Shown here in pieces: positions 10,196 to 21,764 of a stretch of 64,000 bases of DNA. Origin of the DNA: Agelas oroides (Eukaryota; Porifera; Demospongiae; Agelasida; Agelasidae); NCBI GenBank assembly GCA_949130485.1, contig OX422203.1:3315178-3379177 (forward strand), given 5' to 3'. The notes under the pieces are model-generated. The model had not been told where the DNA came from, ran no database searches, and saw nothing but the letters and a program-made list of their open reading frames with translations. Within the stretch, counting starts at the first letter, position 1, and each line of letters opens with the position of its first letter. A program made the position numbers and the translations under genes.

Positions 10196-13138
10196 ATGGA
10201 AAGTAAGTGCTTAGGTATAAGATATTTTGTTGGTGTTAGCACAACCTAGTTTAGTCTAGAAAGTAAATTTTGCCCATCCATCCATACATGCCGACTGTCT
10301 ACGCATATGTTGGTCCATTGTTGTGTGATTGTATGCCTGTTGGATTAAGTACATGACCATGTGCAACCTGTTGCTATGCAGGCCTAGCTAGCTAATTTTT
10401 GTAGCCAGTTGTTACTTATTGTTCAACAGTTGTGGCTGCTCCCAATTTTTATTTTCTAAGATTGAACAGTTAAACATGTCAAATTTAGAATTTGTAGGAT
10501 GAAATCCATGACATTCTTCAACTTCTCTTCATAGGTGACCTGGGTCATATGACCTTAAGAGGCATAATTGAAAAAGTTGCTCGTGAACAGCAAGGTTTGC
10601 GTTTTTGATTACTTTTTCAGTGCTGTATGCAGCAATGATTTGTTTCTACATGCATAATTTCTGTAGGTAATTCTCAACCATCCCAAATGCCTCGTCATCG
10701 AGAGGCAGATGCCCTCTTACAACGCTATCGAGGCTTACAAAAGGCTGCAAAGCAACCTCTGAAAGTTGAGCAGATAAAATGCCGACTGGTATGCACTAGT
10801 ATGTGATGATGTAAATACACTGTGGAAATATTGCATATGGAATTACATACTACTGTTGTGCTCACACAGATTGATGTGTGTCTGATGGAGTTGACACCAA
10901 CAAAGCTTTGTTGGAAAAGGGCAAGCCAGCTGGTTAAGGTTGGGGGCTTCTTGGACCATGAGGACTTGAATGCTACAAAAAAGAGATGTGCTGATGCCTT
11001 AGACCTCCATGAGAACCCTGACAGGCTTGTATTGGTGGTCAAGGGAGCAACGGTTGACCAGAGTGCCTTTGTATCACTAGGAAGTTTTATGGCATCATTT
11101 ACTGCACAGCAAAGAGCTCACTTTTTTTTTGGAATTGGCATAAAGGTCCTGAATGTGTTATGATTTGTATCTAACATTGGATGCTACTTTCACATCATTT
11201 TTTTGCTATGATAATACAGGACGAGGAATGCTGTTCACATGAGACTAGTTCGAAAACATTATGGGATCGGTCAAGGATGGGGTACCGTGAGAGAGAGGCA
11301 GGAACTAGTCCAGAGGACTCAAGTACAAGTCGCAGATCCAGGACATCTGTGTGTATAGCCAAATTGTTGTTAACTTCTGTTACTTACATTATTTTACTTT
11401 ATTCTTATTAGACACGTTTGTCTCAAAGGAGCAGCAGTTCCAACCGCTCCCGGTCCACCTCAAGGGAACACCAGCCACCTCTTCCAAGGGCAGGTCAGTG
11501 TTGATGTGTACTGGAAGTTAGTGGCTGGACCTAAGAAGCCTGAGTATGCTGGTATAGATCATGCAGCAGGATGTAACTAACTAGGTCTACTGGTCGTATA
11601 CATTGCTTGTGTCCAGACTCCACATCATGAAACTCATCTGTATTATGACTGGATTCTAAAACTATTCTATCTCACTGTGTAGCAAATAAAGGATTGCCAG
11701 AGTACACTTACACCCAGTTGTTGTCCGCTACTGATAACTGTGCGAAAACCAATCTGTTGGGTGTTGGTGGGTTTGGAGAGGTGTATTTGGGTAAAGTTAG
11801 ATCGACACCAGCTGCAGTGAAGTTCTTTAAAAAGGTAATGTTTTTCTTTTAACAACACATTACATGGCAAAACATGATATCCACTAGTATAGCGCTATTA
11901 CTCATTCTCATAACTTACACTTTGTGGCCTCTGGAAATACAGGGCAGCCAGGAGCTGACTAAGAACCTGGATGTGTTGTGTCAGGAAGCAACAATTCTCT
12001 CAAAGTATGTACATGCTAATTCATGATACTAATGAATGAGAAGAGGTGTGATTTGTAATTGTTTCAAATTTACAGGTACAGTCATCCAAATCTTGTTATT
12101 TTGCTTGGGGTATGTCCCGATCCAGAACACCCTGCTATTATATATGAATTTTTGGAGAATGGGTCATTGTATGACCTTCTGTTCAGTGTGTCATCAAAGG
12201 TATGAGCCATACTAATTACTACATTCTGCAGTGTGTGTACATATTTGATTCTGCTCAGAATGATTCACCTCTCACTATTTAAGGAACACCGAAAGCTCGG
12301 AGATATTCAAATGCGATGCAACATTCTACTGCAGGCTGCACTGGGCCTATCATACCTACATTCTGAGGAGGGAGGATTAAGTGCTGCTGTACACCTTGAT
12401 GTGAAGAGGTCAGAAAGAAGTGAGTATGCACTCAAGTGTCAGTTGTTATTTATAATATTATCTTTGTATTGCAGCAACAATATCCTGCTAGATGGAGCAA
12501 TGCGAGCCAAGATTGGTGATTTTGGCTTTGCAATGCAGCTGCCAGAGAAAACAGGTGGCCAGAGCTTCATTCGTACCTCTATGCTGTGTGGGACTCCTGG
12601 TTATGTAGCACCCGAGTTTCTCTCAGGGGAAATGGGGGCCCAAGTGTGATGTGTTTTCATTCGGTGTGGTAAGAGCTGGAGGCAAACTTCTGTACTTGTA
12701 TACTCAATCATGGTGTAATTGTACATTTGTAGGTTGTCCTTGAAACATATAGCGAGCTGAAAGCGTATGATGCCAAGAGGGATATCTCAATGTTGGTATG
12801 TACTGCTTACAATGATTAAGATGATTGTACTAAATGCTATTATGAATTGCATATTGTAGCATGAACTGTTTGATGAGGCTTTTTACAACTTGGAGCTCTT
12901 CAAAGGTCTGTGTGGGCTAAGGCTCCGGAAAACCACCACTGTATGTAACATTCCATACCAGAGCCTGTGTCATCTGGCTGAGGGTTGTGTTGCAACCAGG
13001 CGCAAAAGGATCACCATGTCAAAGGTCAGATAATAAACACTTCATTGCCACAATCATGTACATTAACTATTTCTTGTGCTTTAGGTGGTGGAGGTTCTTG
13101 AAGAGGTTGTGCATCTGAAGCTGGTTGTCTTGCAGTAA
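10196..13138 (+). CDS. IRAK/RLK-Pelle-like protein kinase (transposon cargo)
   Basis: Exons: 10196-10202, 10535-10594, 10667-10788, 10870-11145, 11220-11348, 11412-11493, 11683-11834, 11943-12004, 12076-12199, 12284-12408, 12475-12668, 12733-12795, 12860-13024, 13085-13138; all GT-AG. Phases agree except for one base. Predicted product is about 537 residues. The first ~225 residues are unrecognised and end in an Arg/Ser-rich linker. The kinase domain follows: glycine loop GVGGFGEVYLG, Lys in AAVKFFKK, HLDVK in place of HRDVK, SNNILLD, DFG, and VAPEF. No death domain is recognised. Exon 12475-12668 has one extra base, most simply in the G5 run at 12634-12638, which puts a TGA in frame just after the APE motif. 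This may be a real frameshift or a sequencing error. The ATG lies about 120 bp inside the left arm. Confidence 0.82.
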
Positions 13139-13540
13139 AACACTTACAAACTGGTCACGTATTGTCATATCATTAACTTTGGAGTGTCATGGTCTCAATC
13201 TACAACAGCTAGGCATCTTGTACACGAAAACTTCATAACCATTTGACATATTATTCAATGACTGATGATCATAAACTCATCTCCAAAATATTGAGTTATT
13301 ATCTACAAGAGATAGCAAACACTGAAGCACAAGATTGCTATTTAAAAGTGTTGTGCAAGTTAAACTAGCAGGGTACAACAACTTAGGTTGTAGACTTTGC
13401 AGCTTCAAACACCACTGGATCCACTGCATGGTCTTTTCTGTAGCAGGTCAATTAACATAGTCAAACAGCTAGATTTGCCCCATTGTGTCCTAAAGATACC
13501 TGATAACTGAGGAATTGTGTACAAATCTTCGGGTACACCT
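13139..13540. other. spacer, no gene recognised
   Basis: AT-rich sequence between the kinase stop and the degenerate integrase copy. It probably contains 3' untranslated sequence of one or both converging genes, but no polyadenylation site can be assigned firmly. Confidence 0.4.
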
Positions 13541-14000
13541 ATCCAATATTAGAGGTCAAATTTGTTTATTGGCCAGTACGTATACATCACACAATGCAAG
13601 ATTACATACCTATGCTCTGTGTTCTGCAGCTGAAATTCACCATCTGCCCAAGTGACCAGGAGTACAAAAGGACAATAAGTATCATTGTTATGTTTGTGGT
13701 GTCTTCACATATACTTTAAACAATCTTTATCCACCAGGAAGTCTTCTGTCTGTACAGAATTGACCATAGCCCTTCTAAGGAGGTTAAAGTATAATTTATA
13801 GGAGTGCTTTAAAAGTACTCAATACAATGGCAGACAATTCACTTACTGTACAATGTACGTATGGGTGTCCTGTTTAACAATCATTATGTATGTAGTGCAT
13901 GACAAGTGACATACCCATCTATGCATCCAGTGATAGGAAAACCATATGGTGAGAGCTTTTCATATGCATCTACATGCCACACAAAATTTGGACCCTGTAA
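13540..14000 (-). pseudogene. degenerate second copy of the integrase
   Basis: Exon-like blocks parallel the intact gene upstream on the same strand: about 13916-13997 corresponds to its first-Asp exon (VWHVDAYEKLSPYGF), about 13738-13790 to the exon with the catalytic Glu (LWSIL and WW), and about 13620-13690 ends in a TEHR-like exon. The large middle exon with the second Asp is absent and frames are disturbed. A tandem partial duplication, not a working gene. Confidence 0.6.
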
Positions 14001-14449
14001 TCAATAGAAATGCTAGCTAGACATTTCATCAGCAACTATTTAAACTGAGTTATATTCATGCAGCTTGTATATTGTTAGAAAGTCATAGCATTCAACAACT
14101 GTATGGAGTAACAACTTGTTCAGGTAGATACATTTCAGGCATTTCTGCTTACAAAACAGTACACCTTGAGGGTCCAAATCCTCAAAAGCTGCCGTACAAA
14201 TTTCCTTGTACAAGTGCACGTTTAATGATTACACTTTACAAAAACATTATAGCTGTATGCAGACCACTTAATAGTCAAGTTGTACTTGGTCTGTAGCAAC
14301 TTCCACATAGCCACAGCAAATGTTAGGACCTTTTAGTTAGCTAACAAATGTTGACAGTTGCATGACAAGTTCATTGAAGTTTGTTTTTCTTACTAGTAGA
14401 TTGTTAGTGCAGGCTGAGTATGTCAGAAACAGCTCACAATTCTCAACAC

Positions 14450-16546
14450 TTAATGCATGTGCTGGATGAGAATATCAAACACAGTGTCACAATTCACAAC
14501 AGAAATAGAGTCTTGATGAAAACCAAAGTGCACCATTAACAGTGCATTGGCAGCTTCACGGAATTCCTCAGGGTAGAACAAAGGTTTCTGAGTGTAATAA
14601 TTTATAGCTGCTGCTTCAAATACATCTTTGTCAGCAGAGCACAAGTAGCTCCTTGTTCCTAGAAAAGCCAAAACAATGAAACACAATGCATCATCACGAG
14701 ATGGTTTTGTAGAGGTACCTTGTAGCTGAGGCAGCCTAAAAAGGTCATCGGGGATTCCATCAGGGCACTTGGATAGTCGATTGCAACGAAGTCTGTGAGT
14801 ATTCCACAGATCTGACAATTCTTTGATGTCTTGTTCTATCATCCCGGCATACACGTATGCAAGGCAATGTCTGTTGTATGAAAAATAAGTATGTGACATA
14901 ATTATATAACCATTTGTCACACATACATGTACCTGTGCTCTGTGGATCTCGGATTAAGTTTTCCTTCTGCCACTAGACTCTGCAAAAAAAAATTATACAC
15001 AATAAAAACATTCACACATTAACACTAACAACATTTGGAAGTACCTGGAACTTGTCAATCCACCATCCTGTTTTACACTTTCTCAGGATAGACCATAGTC
15101 CTTCAATCCTCTGTTCCAACAACATGAAAATCTAATAATGGTGGATCCAAATGCTGACAAAACTTTTCACCTACAGTGTTGGTTGTAGACTTTCCATATT
15201 TGTATGACTTAACCCCATGCCACTGATCCTGATGCCAATGCCTAAGAGCCATGTGAGATGTAGCCACCATACAATTTTCTGTGCCATAATCAGATCTCAA
15301 CATGGTTGGGCAACCTAGTGATGATGATGTACTACACATTATGTATGATCCCACTGAATAAGATGATAAATCACCTTCACATTCAGCTACAGTGGTCAGA
15401 TAATAAGTTGCAACAAGTTTAGGGTCATGAGTTGTGGGCGACACTTCCATCCACATAATTCGTCGAGAATATCTATAGTGGAAACCAATGTATAACTGCT
15501 GCTCCTATACAAAGTTTGTATCATTTTACATACCCATCTATACATCCATGAATGGTGAAACCATATGGGGCCAATTTGTCATACATGTCAAGGTGCCACA
15601 CAAAGTTTGGACCCTACAATATAAACAACAGTAATGCACAATCGGTCCAAATTTTGCTATGTGTTAGGTCTGGTAGCAGAAGTTACTGCATTTTCTGTCA
15701 CAACAGAGGATGATACCAATAGCAGCTAATGCCAACTACAATGTTGTATTTTTGGGTATCATGGAGTACAGTATGTATCAGTCATTCTCAAGTGCTTTCA
15801 CAAACAAGAAGACCATTCAGTATCACTGGGGAGCAACTTTAAATATGCCTGTTTTTGGAAAATTTAAACTTGCACATTTTCTACCCCCACACATGCCTCA
15901 ATACCATGTGTATGTGTAACTACAAGAAGTTATGTCCTGACAAGTAACTCTTCAATAGTTTATGTTGCTCTCAAAACAAGGTTCTCTCAAGTACCTTGTT
16001 TATGTAACATCGCCTGTGCAACTGCTTCCTCTTTCGATGATCACGTCCTTCAGGATCAAGCACAGCCAACAATATTCTTACTGTTTCCCTAAGATGCAAT
16101 GTTGATCATTATCTGTTGTTATGATTGTAACATCAATGTTTTCCATACTGACCTTTTAACAACAATATTATATTTGAGTTTCAGTAAATTCCACATCAAA
16201 CGATACCCAATCATTTTGTTGGATGTTTTCAACTCTTCCTAAGTGATTCAAGGACGTGCAAAGTATAACAAACATATACTTAATTCTCAACAAAGTCATC
16301 GTTTACTTACTATTATTGCAAGACATGCTTGCAGTATATTGGAGTGTGATTCATTTTGTTTTCTTCTGAGGCCAAGAAAGCTGAGTCTTCTCTTTAGCCA
16401 TGATATGCTACACAGAGATTTTCAAATTATGTCAAAGCAATGAATCTTTAACGCAACTAATTCATGCCCACCTTCTCTTTAATCCATGGTACAAACAAAG
16501 GTAACTGGCAATCACATAGTACGGCTTGCCAAGATGAAAGTACGTT
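14450..16546 (-). CDS. DDE/rve-type integrase (candidate transposase)
   Basis: Exons in gene order: 16546-16472, 16407-16311, 16238-16153, 16088-15995, 15613-15534, 15472-15175, 15110-15045, 14979-14933, 14870-14450; all GT-AG, phases consistent, no internal stop. Landmarks: YFHLGKPYYVIASYL; a helix-turn-helix-like KRRLSFLGLRR; LAVLDPEGRDHRKRK; catalytic Asp in VWHLDMYDKLAPYGF; YSRRIMWMEV; second Asp in MLRSDYGTEN; Glu in RIEGLWSIL; C-terminal WNTHRLR and PDGIPDDLF. This layout is that of an integrase core-domain family common in marine animals and fungi, which I name only from memory. The true first exon lies above 16546 and is unresolved; a hydrophobic frame at 16600-16720 does not join in phase. 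The intact triad supports activity. Confidence 0.82.
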
Positions 16547-16949
16547 CTAAATAAATCTGTTGTTAAAAATATGGTAACATTGTAACTCAATTCGTTGTAA
16601 TACATGGATGAAAACGTACACTATATGGTTAGACATACCATCATAATGATCCTCAGCAATAGACTTAACCGGCGAACACACCAGCAACAACACCAACACT
16701 ACCTTCAAATTTACCATCCTATGTAACATACAATAAAGATAATGTTTCATAAACAGCATGTAGTGTCAATATTTTCTACTATTAACTGCATTTCTGTTCA
16801 TCTTTCAATAATGCACAATTTCCCAATGTAAGGTCCACCACTGTAAAATGGTCTTCCACTTAACAAGTCTGACCACATTCAACAATTGTGTGCATAGCCT
16901 GACTCCGGTAGACAACATGGGCATTTGAGTTAAGAGAAATTACTCATCC

Positions 16950-18240
16950 ATTGATACCCGCTAAGCCACGCCCATTCCCAGGTACAAACCTAGAGTGACC
17001 AGATGGCTACCCACACGTCAACTTTCAACTTCCTAACTCTAATACAGGCTAGTAACCAGCATCACAAACTAACCCCACCCAACAGGCTTTTTATTTAAGA
17101 ATAGGTCCTCACTACGCACCCTAATACACCAAGCTCGTTACTCGATTCTTTTCCACGTCCACACACCAAACTTTATATCACACTTCGGAAGGGACTACTG
17201 TCCATGCACACCAAATCTTGAGCTCAAAGACCCATTTGTGCTGCATACGCAGTAGGTTAAAATAAGGTAAAATGCTCTTGCTTTGATGCAGGCTAAGCCA
17301 CACCCATTCCCCACCCAACTCGGTACAAACCTAGAGTGACCAGATGGCTACCCACACATCAACTTTTAACCTCCTAACTCTAATACAGGCCAGTAACCAG
17401 CATCACAAACTAACCCCACCCAACAGGCTTTTTATTTAAGAATAGGTCCTCACTACGCACCCTAATACACCAAGCTCGTTACTCGATTTACTTCCACGTC
17501 CACACACCAAACTTTATATTACACTTCAGAAGGGACTACTGCCCATGCACACCAAATCTTGAGCTCAAAGACCCATTTGTGCTGCATACGCATAGGTTAA
17601 AATAAGGTAAAATGCTGTCGCTTTGATGCACACTAAGCCACGCCCATTCCCAGGTATAAACCTAGAGTGACCAGATGGCTACCCACACGTCAACTTTCAA
17701 CTTCCTAACTCTAATACAGGCTAGTAACCAGCATCACAAACTAACCCCACCTAACAGGCTTTTTATTTAAGAATAGGTCCTCACTACGCACCCTAATACA
17801 CCAAGCTAGTTACTCGATTCTTTTCCACGTCCACACACCAAACTTTATATAACACTTTGGAAGGGACTACTGTCCATGCACACCAAATCTTGAGCTCAAA
17901 GACCCACTTGTGCTGCATACGCAGTAGGTTAAAATAAGGTAAAATGCTCTCGCTTTGATGCAGGCTAATCCACACCCATTCCCCTCCCAACTTGGTACAA
18001 ATGTGGAGTGACAAGTTGTCTACCCACATGTCTACTTTCAACCTTCAAGCTCCAATACAGGCGAGTAACCAGCATCACAAACTCACCCCACCCAGCAGGC
18101 TTTTTACTTACGAATAGGTCCTCACTACGCACCCTGATATACCAAGCTCGTTACTCGATTCTTTTCCATGTACACACACCAAACTTTAAATTACACTTTT
18201 GAAGGGACTACTGCCCGTGCACACCAAATCTTGAGCGCAA
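16950..18240 (-). repeat. 341-bp tandem repeat, right array
   Basis: The landmark aaactttat recurs at 17168, 17509, 17840 and 18181 (spacings 341, 331, 341). About 3.7 copies against 2.5 on the left, so the arms have changed copy number independently. Confidence 0.92.
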
Positions 18241-18880
18241 ATCGTAGCACCTGCTTTGACAGTTAGCTTTGATCCAACAAAGAACTTCGGCTGGCTATAG
18301 AATGTGGCTACATCAAGTTTTGCAATAGGACAACTCAGCAAGCCTCTGCAGATGTTTCTGTATGGCTTAATTAGTGGGTTTCTGAGGAATTGGCAGGCAC
18401 AACCTAGACATTATTATTTCATATTGGGAATGCACTGCTGCTCAAGCCTCATTACATGCAATCATGCAGCGACTTAATCAACCCTTCCCCCCACACTGAC
18501 CTCCTCTCCTACTTGGCAGCAGGTAGCAGTAGAAGCCTAGGGGTACAATTGGGTAGCAGTAGAAGCGCAAGATGGAAACGTAAACAAGCAATTAAATGCA
18601 CGTGTTACCGTAAATCCGAATTGAACGCGATACCGTAAGTGTTATTTAGCGAAGGTTGTAGTGCAAAAGCAGAAACGCGCTGTCAGAAACGCAAAAGTGG
18701 AAACGCACTAACGGAAATCGACTGCGCACTGACCGAATATCGAATGTGATATCGCAAAGTTAGAAGTGAGCTGACCGGGCCACCGCACGTGGGCACGTTG
18801 CCATCATTATGAAACCGAGTCCACATTACGTACTAATCGAGTCCACCATTTCCGGTCCGTGACGTAGTATTGGTACCAGG

Positions 18881-20620
18881 CGGGGTTCACTAAGTTCACC
18901 CAACTCCATGTGGTGACGTCATAAACTGTAATGTGCGCATTGCGCGCGCAGAGCGCCATGGAACTGGATCCAGACTAGACATGTATATAGCACATTAGTC
19001 TCGCAAGCCACACCTCTCTGCAAAGGGTAAATAGCTCCTAGATCCTCGAGTCGAGTTTGAGTTGCTGGAGGGCATGCAGCAACAAAACACCAGTTGAACA
19101 AGACATCAGGTAGTCTGTATTGTATTCAAAGAGATTGTGCAACTTCAAGAAATTATGTAGCTAATACTGGACTCGTGTAAAAACCCCCAACAGGTTCAGT
19201 CAGTATTTTAATATTGAATACTGTGATCATGTTCGTCCCTAGCTTGTGAGCTAACCTGTTACCTACTAAGACTAAGACTTTCCTACTAAGACCAAGGGGT
19301 AGTCACATGCCGTGTGTTCAAGCGTTTGCGACTGGGATCAAGGTTTTTGATTCGCAAAAAGTGTGCTTAATTGCTTGATCGTTCCCTTCTGTGTTCTTGA
19401 TCCATTGATTTGAGCAGTTCAGAGGTCACCTTGATCAGCCCCCAAAAAGGGCTTTGATCACTTGATTCAATTTTGATCCCGGTCGCAAATGCTTCTACAT
19501 GGGACATATAAGTGACTACCCCTTGTAAGACTAAGGTCCCAGTTAGACAGGATTCCTCATGTTTTTGTGGGTTACTATGGCAAAGTGTAGCATCCTTCCC
19601 AGACTCTCAGTGTATCCTCACTTGATTTATTGCAAGCCTATTAGTGGAGCCCGGAAATGAGTTAGGCCATGTAGTCAAACTGGGGGCAGAGAGGCAATAG
19701 GTGATAGGGAGGAGCAAGGTAAAATTAAAGAAGATGTAAATGTTCTTCAGCACTAAACTGTCGGCATTTTGAGATCAAGATTTTAAATGCAATTATGACA
19801 TTCTTTGTGTAGTAAGCAACCATTACATTTGACGAGACATGTCCCTCAGAACATGAGACATTTGTGAGAGTATGGCAATGAGACTACTTTGGGAGTACAC
19901 TTCAACAGATTGCACTGTGCATGATTCAGTTTGCAAGAGCAGTTTTCTCTGAAAATAGTGTATGTACGCTAGAGTTCAGTATTCTTATTAAAAATTATGT
20001 TGCACATCTTTGGACACAATACAGACTCTGTGATTTTTTCTGGTGTTTTGTTTTTCTGCATGCCTGCCAGCAACTGTTTTGCATGACTTGCTGAGGGACA
20101 AGTTTTTAGTATCTTAAATAATGCCGTCAAGTGAAACCGTACCCCAAGATGCTCACACAAAATTTGTTCTTGTACTCAGATTGTAGTAAACATTTAGGTC
20201 ATCACATGTAAACTAGAACTTACTATAAAAAATCTGCACATGATCACTAGTATAGACTGGTGAAGCTAGACCTGAGCGTGAAAGACTAGGCTAGTAAGTC
20301 ACACAGCATGTTACTGAGCTAGCTGTTGCACTCACAAGCTACAAAAAAGGCATGAGAAAAGTAGTGAAGCTCTTCAGGTCCAGAAATTATGCTGAATTTA
20401 GTTCACAGAGTTACTGTAAGTATAAAACTACGACCCGTAAAACTATAGCAAGCTGTAAGTGAAAGTTTACCTCACAAGGGACTTTATACTGAGCTTCTTC
20501 GGGTCCAATTAACATGTCTGGATCCAGTTCCATCTTCGATCCGCGCGCGCAATGCGCAAGGAATAAACATTACAAATTGTGATGTCACCACATGGAGTTG
20601 GGTGAACTTAGTGAACCCCG
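18881..20620. mobile_element. nested TIR element in the right arm
   Basis: Starts cggggttcactaagttcacc and ends with its complement. The inverted ends match over about 105 bp, including a gcgcattgcgcgcgc block. A duplication taccagg flanks it (18874-18880 and 20621-20627); it may be 8 bp if the last G is counted. The uninterrupted sequence is preserved in the left arm near 8065-8080. The interior has no recognisable transposase. Confidence 0.9.
19295..19529. mobile_element. small foldback element inside the nested element
   Basis: Ends aaggggtagtcac and gtgactacccctt. Inner segments gcgtttgcgactgggatcaa and ttgatcccggtcgcaaatgc are also inverted. About 235 bp, non-coding. Confidence 0.7.
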
Positions 20621-21003
20621 TACCAGGCCTTCTCCCGAGTTTTCTCCACAGCTAGCTGCGAGATAAAATCTGGGAGTGGCCTAGCGCCTGGGACGAGGCT
20701 AGGTGCCGCATATCCTAGGATTATGGGTCTCAGTACTTTCACGTCGTTTCATCCCAGGCTCCTCCCGAGGAGCCTGGGTACGAGGCTATAACAGCTCACA
20801 TCCTTGGCACAAACGTGCTGAGACTCTGGAGGGTTTAGTGGAACTAACATCTTATCAGGAAACTTTGCAATTCAATCTTCCACAGTAGCTAGATTGTAGC
20901 TCATTGAGGGCCATTTGGAAGATTAAAGGCTCATTTTGGAAGATTAAAGTAATTTATCTACACGAGTCCCACCTAGTATAGTTTTGCCTATACATACACG
21001 GAG

Positions 21004-21580
21004 GAGGTGTCACGTTAAATTTGGACCCCCGTAAAATACGTTCCCCCCGGAACGAATATTTCAGAACAACCGCGAAATATTTGGACCTACCCTGAAAAAA
21101 TTGTTCCCCTTTCCATGTGTGCAAGTGTACCACCGTACCAAGCTGGAAAGCCGCTTGTTTAACTTGTGCCGATTGTGAGTAGATGTCCTATGTCTATTTC
21201 AAGAATTGATGTGATATCTGTAGCTGTGCAACAATGCCAGAGGCTACAACAGCGTCGGCATCCGATTCGGTAGCGTGGAGATCGCCGAGAAGATGAACTA
21301 TTGATTCACCGTATTCAGAATGGAAGCTACCTTCCTGGCTTTAGTTAGACAAGTGTTTTAGCCTTCACAATTGTATGGTGAGCCTGAGCAGCACCTTCTT
21401 CATCAGACGTGAACACTTTGGATAACTTGCTTGGATCTATGGGGGTCAGAATATTTCGTACGGAGTCCTTATATTTCAGAAAAATAAGTTCCAGGGGGTC
21501 CATATTTTTCGGCTTTTACTGAAAAATTAGTTCCGGGGGGTCCATTTTAGAGGGGGTCCGTTTTTATCATGACAGACCTC
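21004..21580. mobile_element. TIR element with ggaccccc repeats
   Basis: Inverted ends gaggtgtcacg and catgacagacctc. Subterminal short repeats of the tttggaccccc / gttcccccgg type occur in opposite orientations at the two sides. No coding region. Confidence 0.55.
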
Positions 21581-21764
21581 AAAAACCATAAACTGTCAAA
21601 ATTGGGGGGTGGGCGCTTGCCCGGGACAATACGGTACCTGTACTGTGGGACGTGGGAACGAGGCTAGGCTAGGGACGTAAGGCTTTGGCGCCGCGCCGGC
21701 TTGTCAGCAGCTCTAACTATTTGGTCCCGCACAATCAAATCACTCAAGCAGACAACTCGTGGCG

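Larger units (their letters stand above)
8005..20701. mobile_element. giant TIR transposon with integrase and kinase cargo
   Basis: The left end (tagcctcgtccccaggcc) and right end (its near complement) are flanked by a perfect 9-bp duplication ggtgccgca (7996-8004 and 20702-20710). The arms match over about 1.5-2 kb once two secondary insertions are ignored (8156-8696 on the left, 18881-20620 on the right). Without the right-arm insertion the element is about 10.95 kb. Between the arms are one kinase gene (+, 10196-13138), a degenerate integrase copy and one intact DDE integrase gene (-, 14450-16546). The termini equal those of the small foldback elements in this window. The family is not assignable by eye: there is no DNA polymerase, ATPase or capsid gene as in Polintons, and the 9-bp duplication resembles Mutator-like elements although the enzyme is an rve-type integrase. 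Confidence 0.85.
16950..20701 (-). repeat. right terminal inverted repeat of the giant element
   Basis: Reverse complement of 8005-10075. It includes the 341-bp array, a C-run at the mirror position of the left G-run (about 18486), and the outer end split by the 18881-20620 insertion. Confidence 0.85.

Noticed and set aside
16547-16759. Hydrophobic leader as first exon of the integrase
   Set aside because: A donor exists near 16640, but its phase does not match the exon at 16472-16546 and an integrase has no need of a signal peptide.
8005-20701. Polinton/Maverick identity
   Set aside because: No protein-primed polymerase, packaging ATPase, protease or capsid gene was found; the duplication is 9 bp rather than 6 bp.
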